Shown piece after piece: positions 7,891-16,937 of a DNA stretch of 38,612 nucleotides. The notes below the pieces were generated by a model. The model did not search any database, had not been told where the DNA came from, and saw only the letters and a program-made list of their open reading frames with translations. The translations under genes were made by a program, and so were the position numbers. Source of the DNA: Akkermansiaceae bacterium (GTDB lineage Bacteria; Verrucomicrobiota; Verrucomicrobiia; Verrucomicrobiales; Akkermansiaceae); NCBI GenBank assembly GCA_903878115.1, contig CAIRGO010000226.1, positions 1-38,612 of the forward strand. The letters are read 5' to 3'. Position 1 is the first letter of the stretch. Every line of letters begins with the position of its first letter.

Positions 7891-9393
7891 ATGAACAATC
7901 GTCGCCAATTTCTCATCAACTCCACCCAAACTGGACTCGGCCTCGGTGCCCTCGGATTTCTCGGAAAACTCCCCCTGCTGAGAGCCGAGGAAACAACCCT
8001 CGCCCCGAGCCGGGTCGCATTCCTTCCAGAAAACGAAAGTCTTGTCCGTCTTCTCGAAGACACCCCGCGCGAGCGCCTGCTGGAAGAAGTTGCCTCTCGC
8101 ATCAAATCGGGAACCTCCTACCGGGATTGGCTCACTTCGCTGTTCCTGGCCGGGGTGCGCAACATCCAACCACGTCCGGTCGGCTTCAAGTTTCATGCTG
8201 TGTTAGTCATCAATTCCGCCCACCTCGCCAGCATCAATGCTCCCGATTCCGATCGCTGGCTTCCGCTGTTCTGGGCCATGGACGCTTTCAAAGCCTCTCA
8301 GGCCAGCGACGTCAAGGAAGGCGACTGGACGATGAAACCGGTTGATGAGTCACGCCTGCACACCATAGAAAATGCCGAAACGGAATTCCGCAATGCCATG
8401 GAAAACTGGGACGTCGAACGCAGTGATGTCGCCGCCGCAGCTTTCACTCGTTCCGCTGGAGCCCAACAAATTTTTGATCAACTTTGCCATTTGGCAGTCC
8501 GTGATTTTCGGGATATCGGCCACAAGATCATTTATGTTGCCAATAGCTGGCGCACCCTACAAACCATCGGATGGCAGCATGCCGAACCCATCGTCCGATC
8601 CTTGGCCTATGCCCTCCTTGCTCACGAAGGAGAGAACCCTGCCAAAAGGGACGCCGCCGCCGATCAGCCCGGGCGATGGAATAACGAAAAGCTGACCACG
8701 ATCCGCGACGGGTGGACCGTTGGCAAAACTGATCCTGCCGTTTCCCGTCAGTTGCTTTCCGGGCTGCGTACGCAGGGTTGGCAGGATATTGCGTCCCAAG
8801 TCATTACCCTGCTCAATCAGGGATATGCGCCTTCCGTGATCTGGGATGCGCTTTTTTCCTTTGGCGCGGAAATGTTGATGAAAAGACCCGGCATCGTCAC
8901 CCTTCACTCGTTGACCAGTCTCAATGCCTTCCACTTTGCTTGGCAAAATACTTCCCGTGATCACACCCGGCGCTTCCTGCTTTTGCAGGCAGCCTCCTTT
9001 CTTCCCCTCTTCCGCGACGGCGGCGGAGTTCGCGACGGCCTTGCCATCGAGGATTTGAAACCAGTCGAGGGACTAAAGCCCGACGTCACCTCCATGGAAG
9101 GAATTTTCGAACTCATCTCACGTGATAGACCCCAAGCCGCTCGCCAATGCCTCGGTTTCTTGGAACAAGGTGGCTCAATCGCCGATTTCCGCGCCATGGC
9201 CCAGCGTCTTGTGTATATGAAGGGGACAGATGCTCATGACTATAAATTCAGCTCCGCTGTCCTTGAGGATTTCAGTCATCTGGGTCCTGCTATTCGCCAT
9301 CGCTTCTTGGCCGCCAGCGTATTTTGGCTAAAAGGGTCCGCCGGTCCCGACAGTTCTCTTGTTCAACGCACTCGAAATGCCTTCGGCGCATGA
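7891..9393 (+). CDS. TAT-exported protein of unknown function
   Basis: A 500-residue protein beginning MNNRRQFLINSTQTGLGLGA, a twin-arginine signal with RR at residues 4-5 and cleavage probably near residue 34. The mature region is helical and rich in conserved-looking aromatic/His positions (DRWLPLFWAMDAFKASQA, RDFRDIGHKIIYVANSWRTL, WQHAEPIVRSLAYALL). I recall this pattern from uncharacterised PVC-group proteins but know no activity; the several buried His residues could bind a cofactor. It follows the MacB permease by about 155 bp with a relic leader between, so it may have its own signals. C-ending codon style, like the efflux operon. It ends just before a compositional change. Confidence 0.75.
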   Translation: MNNRRQFLINSTQTGLGLGALGFLGKLPLLRAEETTLAPSRVAFLPENESLVRLLEDTPRERLLEEVASRIKSGTSYRDWLTSLFLAGVRNIQPRPVGFKFHAVLVINSAHLASINAPDSDRWLPLFWAMDAFKASQASDVKEGDWTMKPVDESRLHTIENAETEFRNAMENWDVERSDVAAAAFTRSAGAQQIFDQLCHLAVRDFRDIGHKIIYVANSWRTLQTIGWQHAEPIVRSLAYALLAHEGENPAKRDAAADQPGRWNNEKLTTIRDGWTVGKTDPAVSRQLLSGLRTQGWQDIASQVITLLNQGYAPSVIWDALFSFGAEMLMKRPGIVTLHSLTSLNAFHFAWQNTSRDHTRRFLLLQAASFLPLFRDGGGVRDGLAIEDLKPVEGLKPDVTSMEGIFELISRDRPQAARQCLGFLEQGGSIADFRAMAQRLVYMKGTDAHDYKFSSAVLEDFSHLGPAIRHRFLAASVFWLKGSAGPDSSLVQRTRNAFGA

Positions 9394-9534
9394 CATCGAA
9401 TCCTGATCTCGACGGCTTCCACCAAAGCCCGACATAGCAGGGCTCTCGAAATCCCATGGGACGATCGAATCTTGGTTTTCGAATACAACTGAAAGGCTGG
9501 ATGGCAGGCTCCGAAAAACCACCGCCGAAAAACC

Positions 9535-9562
9535 TTGACAACGCGGCCTACAGAGCAACGCT
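9535..9562 (+). promoter_or_regulatory. Promoter-like element, copy C (TTGACA-N16-AACGCT)
   Basis: TTGACA at 9535-9540 after GCCGAAAAACC, a 16-base spacer sharing GCGGC and AGAGC with copy A, then AACGCT at 9557-9562. Over 39 bases it differs from copy A at about 10 positions. It lies about 70 bp upstream of the membrane-protein start at 9633, a similar distance as copy A to YceI and copy B to PSD1. This third occurrence supports a real promoter element, though it is the most diverged. Confidence 0.4.
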
Positions 9563-9632
9563 CAGCGCGTATGGATTTGTCCGTCAAAACCAGAAATGGC
9601 GATCGAGTTTTGGTAACGTTCAAGCACCGGTC

Positions 9633-11699
9633 ATGAAGCAGAATCGACTCACACAAATCGCATGGCTGACTTTGATATTTTTGATGGTAGCCTCGTCGCT
9701 TTCTGTATGGTCAGAAGTGGTGCGTGATTGGCTTCCTCCCGTGGATGGCCCCTATCAAACGGCGAATGCGTGCCGAAGGATATTGGCTGGTCAGATACCA
9801 GGGCGAGATTTCGTGGTCTTTCATGGATTAGGCCTGAACTGGTATCACGTACCCTTTTACGCATTGCTTGGGGGAAATATTCAGGATACAGTGGCAGCGT
9901 ATTTTATCGCTGGTGCGCTCGTGATTCCGATCACCCTGATTTTCGCGGCGCGGTTGGGTGGGTTTGGTTGGAGAGCATCGACGATCGTCGGATTGCTCAT
10001 CATCAACGTGATGCTGGTGGTGCCGGGGCCAAGTTACAACGCGGTGATGCCAGGGGGTAATATGCTCGGCACGAGGATTGCGCTATCGCTTTTACCAGTG
10101 ATGGCAGCTTTACTGTTCATGCGTGCAAAGCGGCCTATCTGGCAAGTGACTGTTGCTGTAGGGTCTGCTATCGGGTTGGCGATGTCGGTCAGTCAAGATC
10201 AGGGCATATCGTTACTGGCAGGATCCGTGATGGCTTTCTTTTTTTCCAAAGCGATTCGCAGCAATTGGAAAATTTCGCTGGCGGCAGGGGTAGGTGCCTT
10301 ATTGACCTGTGCAAGTGTTTATCTTTTGCTAGTGACTCTGATGTCGGCCGGGGCACCGCAGGAATACCTTGAATTTGCCTGGAAAAGGATTCCAGAAAAT
10401 CAGTTTTGGTTGTTTGGTGCGTCTTCCGATTTCTTTGGCACGTGGAAGGATTTATTGAACAAAAAATATGTGATCGTGCCTGGAGCTGTCACAGTCATGA
10501 TGTGGTTGGGAGCTCTCATCGTGCGTCGTATGGGCCGAGCTGATAGCGCGGATCGTAGCATGATTTTGCCATGGATGGCGTGGTATGCCGTCGCCAGCCT
10601 TCATCCGCTTTTGGGATACTTGTCCGGTCACTATTTTGCGTCTGCCATGTATGCGGCGTTAGTGATTGTGGCGTTTTCGGTGCCCTCATTTTGGAATGCG
10701 ATGCACGGGCGTCTCCCCATTCGCTTAACGGCATTGATTCCCGCGGCAGGCATCGCCATGGCAATCATGTTATGTGGCTTAGAATACTCGAAAAACTCAT
10801 TGCGTAAAGTCTTGGGCAAGTCCTACCTGCCGATCTCCGCCGTGGCCTATGTGGATGAATTTGAATTTCTCGTAGCACAGGAAGATCCTGATGGTCGTGG
10901 TTTGACCGCCAGTCGACAAGCGGAAGTGGTTAAGAATCTCATCGGCCCTGAGGCGAAGGTTTGGTCTATTTTTTCAGGACAAGAGCGGGAGTCTTTAGGC
11001 ATTTTGCCGCCGGGTCGGCACGACTATATTGTTTATGTGTTAGGTGATAAAGCGCGCGAGCAATGGCTCGCTGATTTTGCACAAGCAGATCCTGATTGGA
11101 TTCTCACCACGCGACAAAGTTCCGGTGGATTGGAACAATGGATGAACAAAATTTATTGGAAGTGGTATAAAGAAGAGGTGGCCCTTCGCTATGAACCGGT
11201 GATGGCGCTCAATCAGGAACTGATCTGGCGCAAGCGACCAGGCAACAATCATGCGTGGCAGAGCAAAGAAGTGGTTTCTCAGTTGGCTATGCAGGGCGAC
11301 CTCCATTCGATCACTTTTCAAGCGGATGCAGAAAGCGAACTGCCTCAATTGCATGAAGTGTCCTTTCGTTATCGACTCACGGGTGACTCCTTGCCGGTGG
11401 TGTCGCGGCGCTTGTGTCGAGTGATGGTGGGGCGCGACACGGCACACGAATGGAAACGGCAATCGTTGGAGGTAAAGCCAGGCGACGAATGGCTTGAGGC
11501 GATCGTTCCAGTGATTACTCGTGCGGGGGAGAATGTGGCGCTGACTGTTCATTCTATCAGTCCCGCCGGCGCGCCGCGTTTAGAAATAGAAGGTGTAAAA
11601 GTGATCAAGCTGACGGGTTGTTCCGCGCTGACACCTGCTGTGCTGGAGAGTGATGCGACGGCAGCGGAATTATACAGAAATCAGAAAAATCGTAATTAA
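9633..11699 (+). CDS. Polytopic membrane protein, possibly GT-C-like glycosyltransferase
   Basis: 688 residues: an N-terminal hydrophobic half with roughly ten membrane helices (starting LTLIFLMVASSLSVW), then a soluble C-terminal region from about residue 390. After the first helix comes DWLPPVDGPYQTANACRRIL followed by GQIPGRDFVVFHGLGLNWYH, resembling the acidic first loop of GT-C enzymes (E/D near the helix end, 'pGrDf' motif). The C-terminal part is beta-rich and may bind sugar. ATG at 9633 is chosen because upstream in-frame sequence is basic, not membrane-like, and overlaps promoter-like copy C. T/G-ending codons differ clearly from the preceding block. Membrane nature is solid; enzyme class is a guess. 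Confidence 0.7.
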   Translation: MKQNRLTQIAWLTLIFLMVASSLSVWSEVVRDWLPPVDGPYQTANACRRILAGQIPGRDFVVFHGLGLNWYHVPFYALLGGNIQDTVAAYFIAGALVIPITLIFAARLGGFGWRASTIVGLLIINVMLVVPGPSYNAVMPGGNMLGTRIALSLLPVMAALLFMRAKRPIWQVTVAVGSAIGLAMSVSQDQGISLLAGSVMAFFFSKAIRSNWKISLAAGVGALLTCASVYLLLVTLMSAGAPQEYLEFAWKRIPENQFWLFGASSDFFGTWKDLLNKKYVIVPGAVTVMMWLGALIVRRMGRADSADRSMILPWMAWYAVASLHPLLGYLSGHYFASAMYAALVIVAFSVPSFWNAMHGRLPIRLTALIPAAGIAMAIMLCGLEYSKNSLRKVLGKSYLPISAVAYVDEFEFLVAQEDPDGRGLTASRQAEVVKNLIGPEAKVWSIFSGQERESLGILPPGRHDYIVYVLGDKAREQWLADFAQADPDWILTTRQSSGGLEQWMNKIYWKWYKEEVALRYEPVMALNQELIWRKRPGNNHAWQSKEVVSQLAMQGDLHSITFQADAESELPQLHEVSFRYRLTGDSLPVVSRRLCRVMVGRDTAHEWKRQSLEVKPGDEWLEAIVPVITRAGENVALTVHSISPAGAPRLEIEGVKVIKLTGCSALTPAVLESDATAAELYRNQKNRN

Positions 11700-12088
11700 T
11701 CAATTCTCCTTTAACGCTGTGGGCGGCTGGGTTGTCAATTCGGCGGCGTGCATTAACTTACTATCGAAACTCCACTTTCGGGCTATCTTAAAGTTCTCGA
11801 CCGTTCCCTGCATGCCCCAGCATTTTTCAATGGCCTTCATCGCAAAAGCAAATTCTTAGCAGCTGATGTGTTCACGCAGGTGCGTGAGCGGTTTGGCGAG
11901 AGGAGAAAAGACGGAGCAAGGAAAAGGCAAGGCGCTGGGGCAGCGAGCGGTAGTAGTGCTGTGGTCAGCGCGTGATTTACAGGTATGGGTGTGAGGCTTT
12001 TCTCCGGCAAGTGAATGGATTCCTTGCAACTTGTATTTTTTGATAGATCGTATCGCGATCTGTCAAGCGCACTTAAAACAATTAGCGC
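11700..12088. other. Mostly unassigned spacer; start-less open frame at 11757-11975
   Basis: No confident gene. On the plus strand 11757-11975 is open for 72 codons after a TAA, without ATG; it includes SGYLKVLDRSLHAPAFFNGL then HRKSKFLAADVFTQVRERF, which reads like protein before decaying into low-complexity G/A/S residues. It could be a fragment of a decayed gene. A small 6-bp hairpin (TCACGC/GCGTGA) is at about 11872-11887, without a T-run. No promoter was recognised. Confidence 0.25.
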
Positions 12089-12089
12089 G

Positions 12090-12182
12090 CTAGGATCTGT
12101 TGCTTTTCAACACTGCTTTATAGATGTTTTTTGAACCGAGTATGGGGCGATCATCTAGCTCATACATCATATAATTTCCCAT
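12090..12182 (-). pseudogene. Remnant of a thiol dioxygenase gene (C-terminal end only)
   Basis: Encodes 30 residues ending YELDDRPILGSKNIYKAV then LKSNRS and a stop, matching the last ~26 residues of the thiol dioxygenase at 16862 (YELDERPMLGSQNIYEAV, LKSDRS). Just upstream in this frame there is a stop and no trace of the His-rich cupin core. The DNA match (12089-12165 against 16861-16937, 77 bp, 8 differences) keeps frame and mostly conservative changes, so it derives from a related gene that was once coding. It sits just before the PSD1/DUF1501 block, with the intact gene just after it. Confidence 0.7.
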
Positions 12183-12290
12183 GTAATTTCCCTAGGCATC
12201 TAACAGGATAGTGAAGTTTAAGAACTTCTTCGCGGATAAGGATCGAACCACACGTAGCTCTGCCGAGTAGATTAACCGCTGCCAAAAAAC

Positions 12291-12318
12291 TTGAAAGAAC
12301 GGCCTAGAGAGCCACGTT
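12291..12318 (+). promoter_or_regulatory. Promoter-like element, copy B (TTGAAA-N16-CACGTT)
   Basis: TTGAAA at 12291-12296 after GCCAAAAAAC, a 16-base spacer, CACGTT at 12313-12318. The run AGAGAGCCACGTTGT matches copy A almost exactly (GAGAGCCACGTTGT there). It lies 68 bp upstream of the PSD1 start, the same distance as copy A to YceI, and is followed by the second leader repeat. Confidence 0.5.
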
Positions 12319-12360
12319 GTGCTGGAGTGCTATATCCAAGGAAGAAATACCTTTTCATCG

Positions 12361-12426
12361 ATCCTCAATCATGGTCCCACAGACCAATGAAAACAACCAT
12401 CCTCGCCCTCCTCGCGATTAGTCTCG
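12361..12426 (+). repeat. 5' leader/signal-peptide repeat, copy B
   Basis: Matches 2256-2321 with about 9 differences in 66 bp, from ATCCTCAAT through ATGAAAACAACCATCCTCGC and several further codons. Both encode MKTTILALL[A/V]ISL. After this point the two proteins are unrelated. Confidence 0.6.
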
Positions 12427-15329
12427 CGCTCTTCCTTTTTCTCACGAAAATTGCTTCCGCTACCCCAGCCCAACTCGACTTCTTCGAATCCCGTATTCGA
12501 CCCGTCCTCGCCACCGAATGCTACGACTGCCACGGCCCGGAAAAACAAAAGGGCGGCCTTCGCCTCGATTCCCGTGACGCCCTCCTAGAAGGTGGCGACA
12601 CCGGCCCCGCCATCATCCCCGGCAATCCAGTAGAAAGCCTCCTTTTTCAGGCCATCAACCACTCCATCGACGACTTGAAGATGCCCAAGGACGGCGCCAA
12701 ACTCGACCGCCGTGTCCTCGACGATTTCTCTGCTTGGATCCGATCCGGCGCAGTCGACCCTCGTGACCAACCTCTCACCAAGGAACAAGCCTCCCGCGAG
12801 TCCGAATGGCCGAATATCCTCAAACTCCGCAGTCAATGGTGGAGTCTCCGCCCCATCTCTTGTCCCACACCACCCGCCACCGACCTCCCCGAATGGTCCG
12901 CCAACCCTATCGACGCCTTCGTTCTCACCCGCATCCGCGAGGCTAAGCTTGAACCCGCTCCCCGCGCCGACCCCGCCACCCTTATCCGCCGCATTAGCTA
13001 TATTCTCACGGGATTTCCTCCCGCACCTGCCGAAATCGACGCTTTCGTAAAAGCCTCCGCCAATAATCCCCAATCCGCCCTCGAAGCCCTCGTCGACCAA
13101 AAACTCGCCTCCCCCGCCTACGGCGAAACCTGGGCCCGCCACTGGATGGATTGGGTACGCTACGCCGAAACCTACGGCAGCGAGGGCGATCCACCCATTC
13201 CCTATGCATTCCGCTACCGTGATTACCTAATCCGTGCCTTAAACAACGACACCCCCTATCCTCAACTCGTTCGCGAGGCCATCGCCGGCGACCTCCTCCC
13301 CATACCTCGCCTCAACCCCGACGCCAAAACCAACGAATCCATCCTCGGTACCGCCCAGCTCCGCATGGTCCTCCACGGCTTCTCACCCGTCGACTCTCTC
13401 GACGAAATGATCACCTTCACCGACAATCAGGTCGACGTCGTCTCAAAGGCCTTCCAAGGTCTCACCGTCAGTTGCGCACGCTGCCATAACCACAAGTTCG
13501 ACGCGATCTCCCAAGCCGACTACTACTCGTGGTTTGGCATCTTCTCGAACTCCCGTCCCGGCGTCGTCAACGCCACCCTCCCAAGATCTAACAAATCGAT
13601 TCGCGACGAACTCAACACCCTCAAACAACAAATCAAAACCTCCCTCGCTAATTCCTGGCTCCAGGCGCTCCCGGCACAGGAACCTGAAGGGAAACCCCGC
13701 AACCCCGCCGCCCCGGAAATCCTTAAACAATGGAATCTCCGCACCGACCCTTGGTTTACCAACGGCATCGGTATCCAACAAGGCCCCACCCGCGCCGGTG
13801 AGTTTTCGATCAATCTCGAGGGCGACAAGATCATCTCCCACATCCGTCCAGCCGGGGTCGTCTCTGACCTCGTATCTAACAGCGATCCCGCCGTCCTCAT
13901 GTCCCCGCGCTTCATCAACCCCGGCGGCACGCTCTGGATCCGCGCCGGCGGCTTCGGCAACGCCCGTGCCCGCTACGTCGTCAACAACTACCCTCGCACC
14001 GGAACCATCCACAAGGCCATCGACCTCAACGGCGACGGTGCTATCGCATGGCGCAAGCTCGACCTCGAATTCTGGAAAGGAAACGAAATCTCCATCGAAA
14101 TCACCACCGGCGCCGATCTCCCCGCGGAAACCAAAATCAACCAGCGTTCCGGCTTCGCCGTCACCGACGTCGCCATCACCACCGGAGGCCCACCACCCGA
14201 TCCCACCTCCGCCATCGATCCCCGCGCCGCCATCCAGGCTTGGCTCGACAACTCCATCGCGGATCCACAGGCCGAACTCCTCGACTCCCTCCTGCACAAC
14301 AACAGACTCCCTAACAGTGCCTCCCTGATCCCCACTGTCGCCCCCCTCCTAGCCAAATACCGCGAACTCGAATCAAAACTCCTCCCACCCCTCCGCTCCC
14401 CCGGCGTCATCGAGGCTGACGCCTCCGACCACCCGCTCTTTATCCGCGGAGACCACAAACAACCCTCCGACCCCGTTCCCCGCCACTTCCTCGATGCCAT
14501 CGACCCAGCTCCTTACAAGACTCAACACAGCGGCCGCCTCGAACTTGCCAACAGCATCACCCGCCCCGACAACCCTCTCACCTCCCGCGTCATCGTCAAC
14601 CGCCTCTGGCACCACGTCTTCGGCCGCGGCATCGTCGCCACCACCGACAACTTCGGCCGCCTCGGCAGCGAACCCACGCACCCTGAACTCCTCGACTTCC
14701 TCGCTTCGGATTTCAACACCAACCACGGCTCGATCAAGCACACCCTTCGCCTCATCCTCACCTCCCGCACCTTCCAGCTCGACCACCACGCCTCGCGCTT
14801 GGCCGGCGAAATCGACCCTGAAAACAAACTGCTCGCCCAATTTACCATTCGCCGCCTACCCGCCGAAGCCATCCGCGATGCCATCCTCTTGCTCTCTGGC
14901 ACCATGAACCGCGAAATGTTCGGCCCCTCGGTCCCCGGAAACAACCCGCGCCGCAGCATTTACGTGAATGTTGTACGCAACGACCTCGATCCTTTCCTCG
15001 CCGCCTTCGATGCCCCAGTCCCGTCCTCCACCCGCGGCAACCGCGACTCCACCAACGTCCCCGCCCAATCCCTTTCCCTCCTCAATGACCCCGCGATCAT
15101 CGATTGGTCAGGAAAATGGGCCAAACGCATCCTTAACTCCGCTGCTCCCGATGACCCCTCACGCATCACCACCATGTTCAACGAGGCCTTCGGCCGAAAT
15201 CCCACCCCCGAAGAAAACAAACACTGCCTCGATTACCTCCATTCCCTAGCGGACCAATCACCGGATGCCGCATGGCGCGACCTCGCCCAGTCCCTTATTA
15301 GTCTCAAAGAAATGATCTACCTCCGATGA
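12387..15329 (+). CDS. PSD1 / planctomycete cytochrome C domain protein (PSCyt1-DUF1549-DUF1553)
   Basis: 980 residues, exported by a Sec-type signal ([20 protein letters not shown], cleavage probably after ASA near residue 25). A c-type heme motif CYDCH (C45, C48, H49) in [19 protein letters not shown] defines PSCyt1 (about 30-95). DUF1549 follows (about 165-370), including [19 protein letters not shown] and a second Cxx[12 protein letters not shown] (C363, C366, H367). A lectin/LamG-like insert lies about 410-600, then DUF1553 (about 720-960) with [20 protein letters not shown] and [12 protein letters not shown]. Such proteins are very expanded in PVC bacteria and are thought to act with DUF1501 partners in polysaccharide use. 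ATG at 12387 is favoured over 12291 by the signal peptide and leader repeat. It overlaps the DUF1501 gene by four bases. Confidence 0.93.
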   Translation: MKTTILALLAISLALFLFLTKIASATPAQLDFFESRIRPVLATECYDCHGPEKQKGGLRLDSRDALLEGGDTGPAIIPGNPVESLLFQAINHSIDDLKMPKDGAKLDRRVLDDFSAWIRSGAVDPRDQPLTKEQASRESEWPNILKLRSQWWSLRPISCPTPPATDLPEWSANPIDAFVLTRIREAKLEPAPRADPATLIRRISYILTGFPPAPAEIDAFVKASANNPQSALEALVDQKLASPAYGETWARHWMDWVRYAETYGSEGDPPIPYAFRYRDYLIRALNNDTPYPQLVREAIAGDLLPIPRLNPDAKTNESILGTAQLRMVLHGFSPVDSLDEMITFTDNQVDVVSKAFQGLTVSCARCHNHKFDAISQADYYSWFGIFSNSRPGVVNATLPRSNKSIRDELNTLKQQIKTSLANSWLQALPAQEPEGKPRNPAAPEILKQWNLRTDPWFTNGIGIQQGPTRAGEFSINLEGDKIISHIRPAGVVSDLVSNSDPAVLMSPRFINPGGTLWIRAGGFGNARARYVVNNYPRTGTIHKAIDLNGDGAIAWRKLDLEFWKGNEISIEITTGADLPAETKINQRSGFAVTDVAITTGGPPPDPTSAIDPRAAIQAWLDNSIADPQAELLDSLLHNNRLPNSASLIPTVAPLLAKYRELESKLLPPLRSPGVIEADASDHPLFIRGDHKQPSDPVPRHFLDAIDPAPYKTQHSGRLELANSITRPDNPLTSRVIVNRLWHHVFGRGIVATTDNFGRLGSEPTHPELLDFLASDFNTNHGSIKHTLRLILTSRTFQLDHHASRLAGEIDPENKLLAQFTIRRLPAEAIRDAILLLSGTMNREMFGPSVPGNNPRRSIYVNVVRNDLDPFLAAFDAPVPSSTRGNRDSTNVPAQSLSLLNDPAIIDWSGKWAKRILNSAAPDDPSRITTMFNEAFGRNPTPEENKHCLDYLHSLADQSPDAAWRDLAQSLISLKEMIYLR

Positions 15330-16750
15330 TCCCACACATCTCACGCCGCGACTTTCTCGCTCGCACTTCCAACGGCTTCGGACTCACCGCCCTCGCCGCT
15401 CTGATGGGTGATTCCGCATACGCTGGCATTGGCTCCGACCAATCTCCGCGCACCCCGAAGTTACCCCCCCGCGCCAAGAACGTGATCTTCTGCTACATGA
15501 GCGGCGGCGTTTCACACGTCGATACCTTCGATCCCAAGCCCGCTCTCGAGAAATTTGCGGGCAAACCCATGCCCGGCGAAGTACTGCGAACCCAGTTCAA
15601 TAACAACGGCACCATCCAGCCCGCCCATTGGGCTTTTAAAAACTACGGTCAAAGCGGTCTCCCCATTAGCGACATGTTGCCCTTCATGGGCGATGTTGCC
15701 GACGAACTCTGCGTTATCCGGTCCATGACGGCCAAGTTCAGCGAGCACGCCCAAGGCAACTTCTTTATGCACACAGGTTTTCCCTTCCTCGGCTACCCAA
15801 GCGCCGGCGCATGGACCACTTACGGCCTCGGCTCCCAGTCGAACAATCTCCCGGGATACGTTGTTCTCCAAAGCGGCAACGCAGGCGTTCCCCACGGTGG
15901 CTCCGGCCTATTCAGCAACGGCTTCCTCCCTGCCATCCACCAGGCGTCAATCATCCGCGCCGACCAAGGCGAAGCCGTCCGCAACATCAAACCCCGCGAA
16001 GCCGCCCACCTTCAGCGCCGCAAACTCGATTTCATCAACTCCCTCGACAAGGGCTTCGCCTCTACTGTCGACTCCAACCCTCAGGTTGAGGCTGCCATCC
16101 GCAACTACGAACTCGCATGGCGCATGCAATCTGCCGTTCCCGAACTCTGCGACCTCACCGGCGAATCCGAACTCACCAAAAAACTCTATGGCCTCGACGA
16201 CCCCGAGCCCCAGAAGGCCGCCTACGCTCGCCAATGCCTCCTCGCCCGCCGCCTCGTCGAACGCGGCGTTCGCTTCGTCGAACTGTCCACCCTCGCCTAC
16301 AACGTCGGTGGCGGAAACGGCGCCAACCCATGGGATCACCACGGCGATCTCAAAAAAGGCCACGGTAAAATGGGCAACCAGATCGGCCAACCCATCGCCG
16401 CACTCATCAAGGACCTCAAGGCCCGCGACCTCCTCGAAGACACCCTCGTCATCTGGGCTGGAGAATTCGGCCGCACTCCCTTCGCCCAAGGCAAGGACGG
16501 CCGCGACCACAACCCTTACGGCTTTACCGTCTGGATGGCCGGCGGTGGCGTCAAAGGCGGCCATATCCACGGCTCCACCGACGAATTCGGCTATCACGCC
16601 GCCGAAGATCCCTGCACTGTTTACGATCTCTGGGCCACTGTTCTCCACCTCCTCGGACTCGACCACAAGGCCCTCACCTACCGCTTCAGCGGACGTGACA
16701 TCCGACTAACAGATGTTCATGGAAAAGTCATCCACCCCATCATCGCATGA
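15326..16750 (+). CDS. DUF1501 family protein, TAT-exported
   Basis: 474 residues starting [20 protein letters not shown], a twin-arginine signal (cleavage near AYA at residue 33). DUF1501 proteins share the alkaline phosphatase/sulfatase fold. Typical segments: [99 protein letters not shown], and [14 protein letters not shown] near the C-terminus. Length is normal. The gene overlaps PSD1 by ATGA, the usual PVC pairing, so the two are cotranslated. PSD1 uses a Sec-like signal while DUF1501 uses TAT, so the pair would be assembled after separate export (inference). The substrate of the pair is unknown. Confidence 0.93.
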   Translation: MIPHISRRDFLARTSNGFGLTALAALMGDSAYAGIGSDQSPRTPKLPPRAKNVIFCYMSGGVSHVDTFDPKPALEKFAGKPMPGEVLRTQFNNNGTIQPAHWAFKNYGQSGLPISDMLPFMGDVADELCVIRSMTAKFSEHAQGNFFMHTGFPFLGYPSAGAWTTYGLGSQSNNLPGYVVLQSGNAGVPHGGSGLFSNGFLPAIHQASIIRADQGEAVRNIKPREAAHLQRRKLDFINSLDKGFASTVDSNPQVEAAIRNYELAWRMQSAVPELCDLTGESELTKKLYGLDDPEPQKAAYARQCLLARRLVERGVRFVELSTLAYNVGGGNGANPWDHHGDLKKGHGKMGNQIGQPIAALIKDLKARDLLEDTLVIWAGEFGRTPFAQGKDGRDHNPYGFTVWMAGGGVKGGHIHGSTDEFGYHAAEDPCTVYDLWATVLHLLGLDHKALTYRFSGRDIRLTDVHGKVIHPIIA

Positions 16751-16860
16751 CCCCATGTACGCGTCAGACTCGTCCCACGTCGGTAGCGCCGAGACCGTGT
16801 AATTGACAGGTGAATGATCACGAAATGGAAAGGCTTATGGCTGGTCCCCTGAATTGGTTC

Positions 16861-16937
16861 GCTAGGATCTATCGCTTTTCAGCACTGCTTCATAGATGTT
16901 TTGTGAACCGAGCATGGGGCGCTCATCTAACTCATAC
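16861..16937. repeat. 77-bp direct repeat partner of 12089-12165
   Basis: About 90% identical (8 differences in 77) and in the same orientation as 12089-12165. It forms the 3' end of the intact thiol dioxygenase gene. The two copies bracket the PSD1/DUF1501 block with its promoter and leader, about 4.7 kb. Confidence 0.75.

Noticed and set aside
12044-12060. Small hairpin AGATCG/CGATCT in the spacer before the gene remnant
   Set aside because: Only a 6-bp stem with no T-run or conservation evidence; expected by chance.
12241-12275. Possible tRNA T-arm (GGTTCGATCC on the minus strand)
   Set aside because: The flanking bases do not pair into a T-stem and no acceptor or anticodon arm can be drawn.
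13443-14840. Long open frames antisense to PSD1 (284 and 155 residues)
   Set aside because: These are composition shadows of a C-ending, GC-rich gene; their translations are Gly/Val/Asp-rich with no domain, and the sense strand has clear domains.
16751-16861. Bidirectional terminator between the convergent DUF1501 and dioxygenase genes
   Set aside because: No stem with a T-run on either strand was found in this 111-bp gap.
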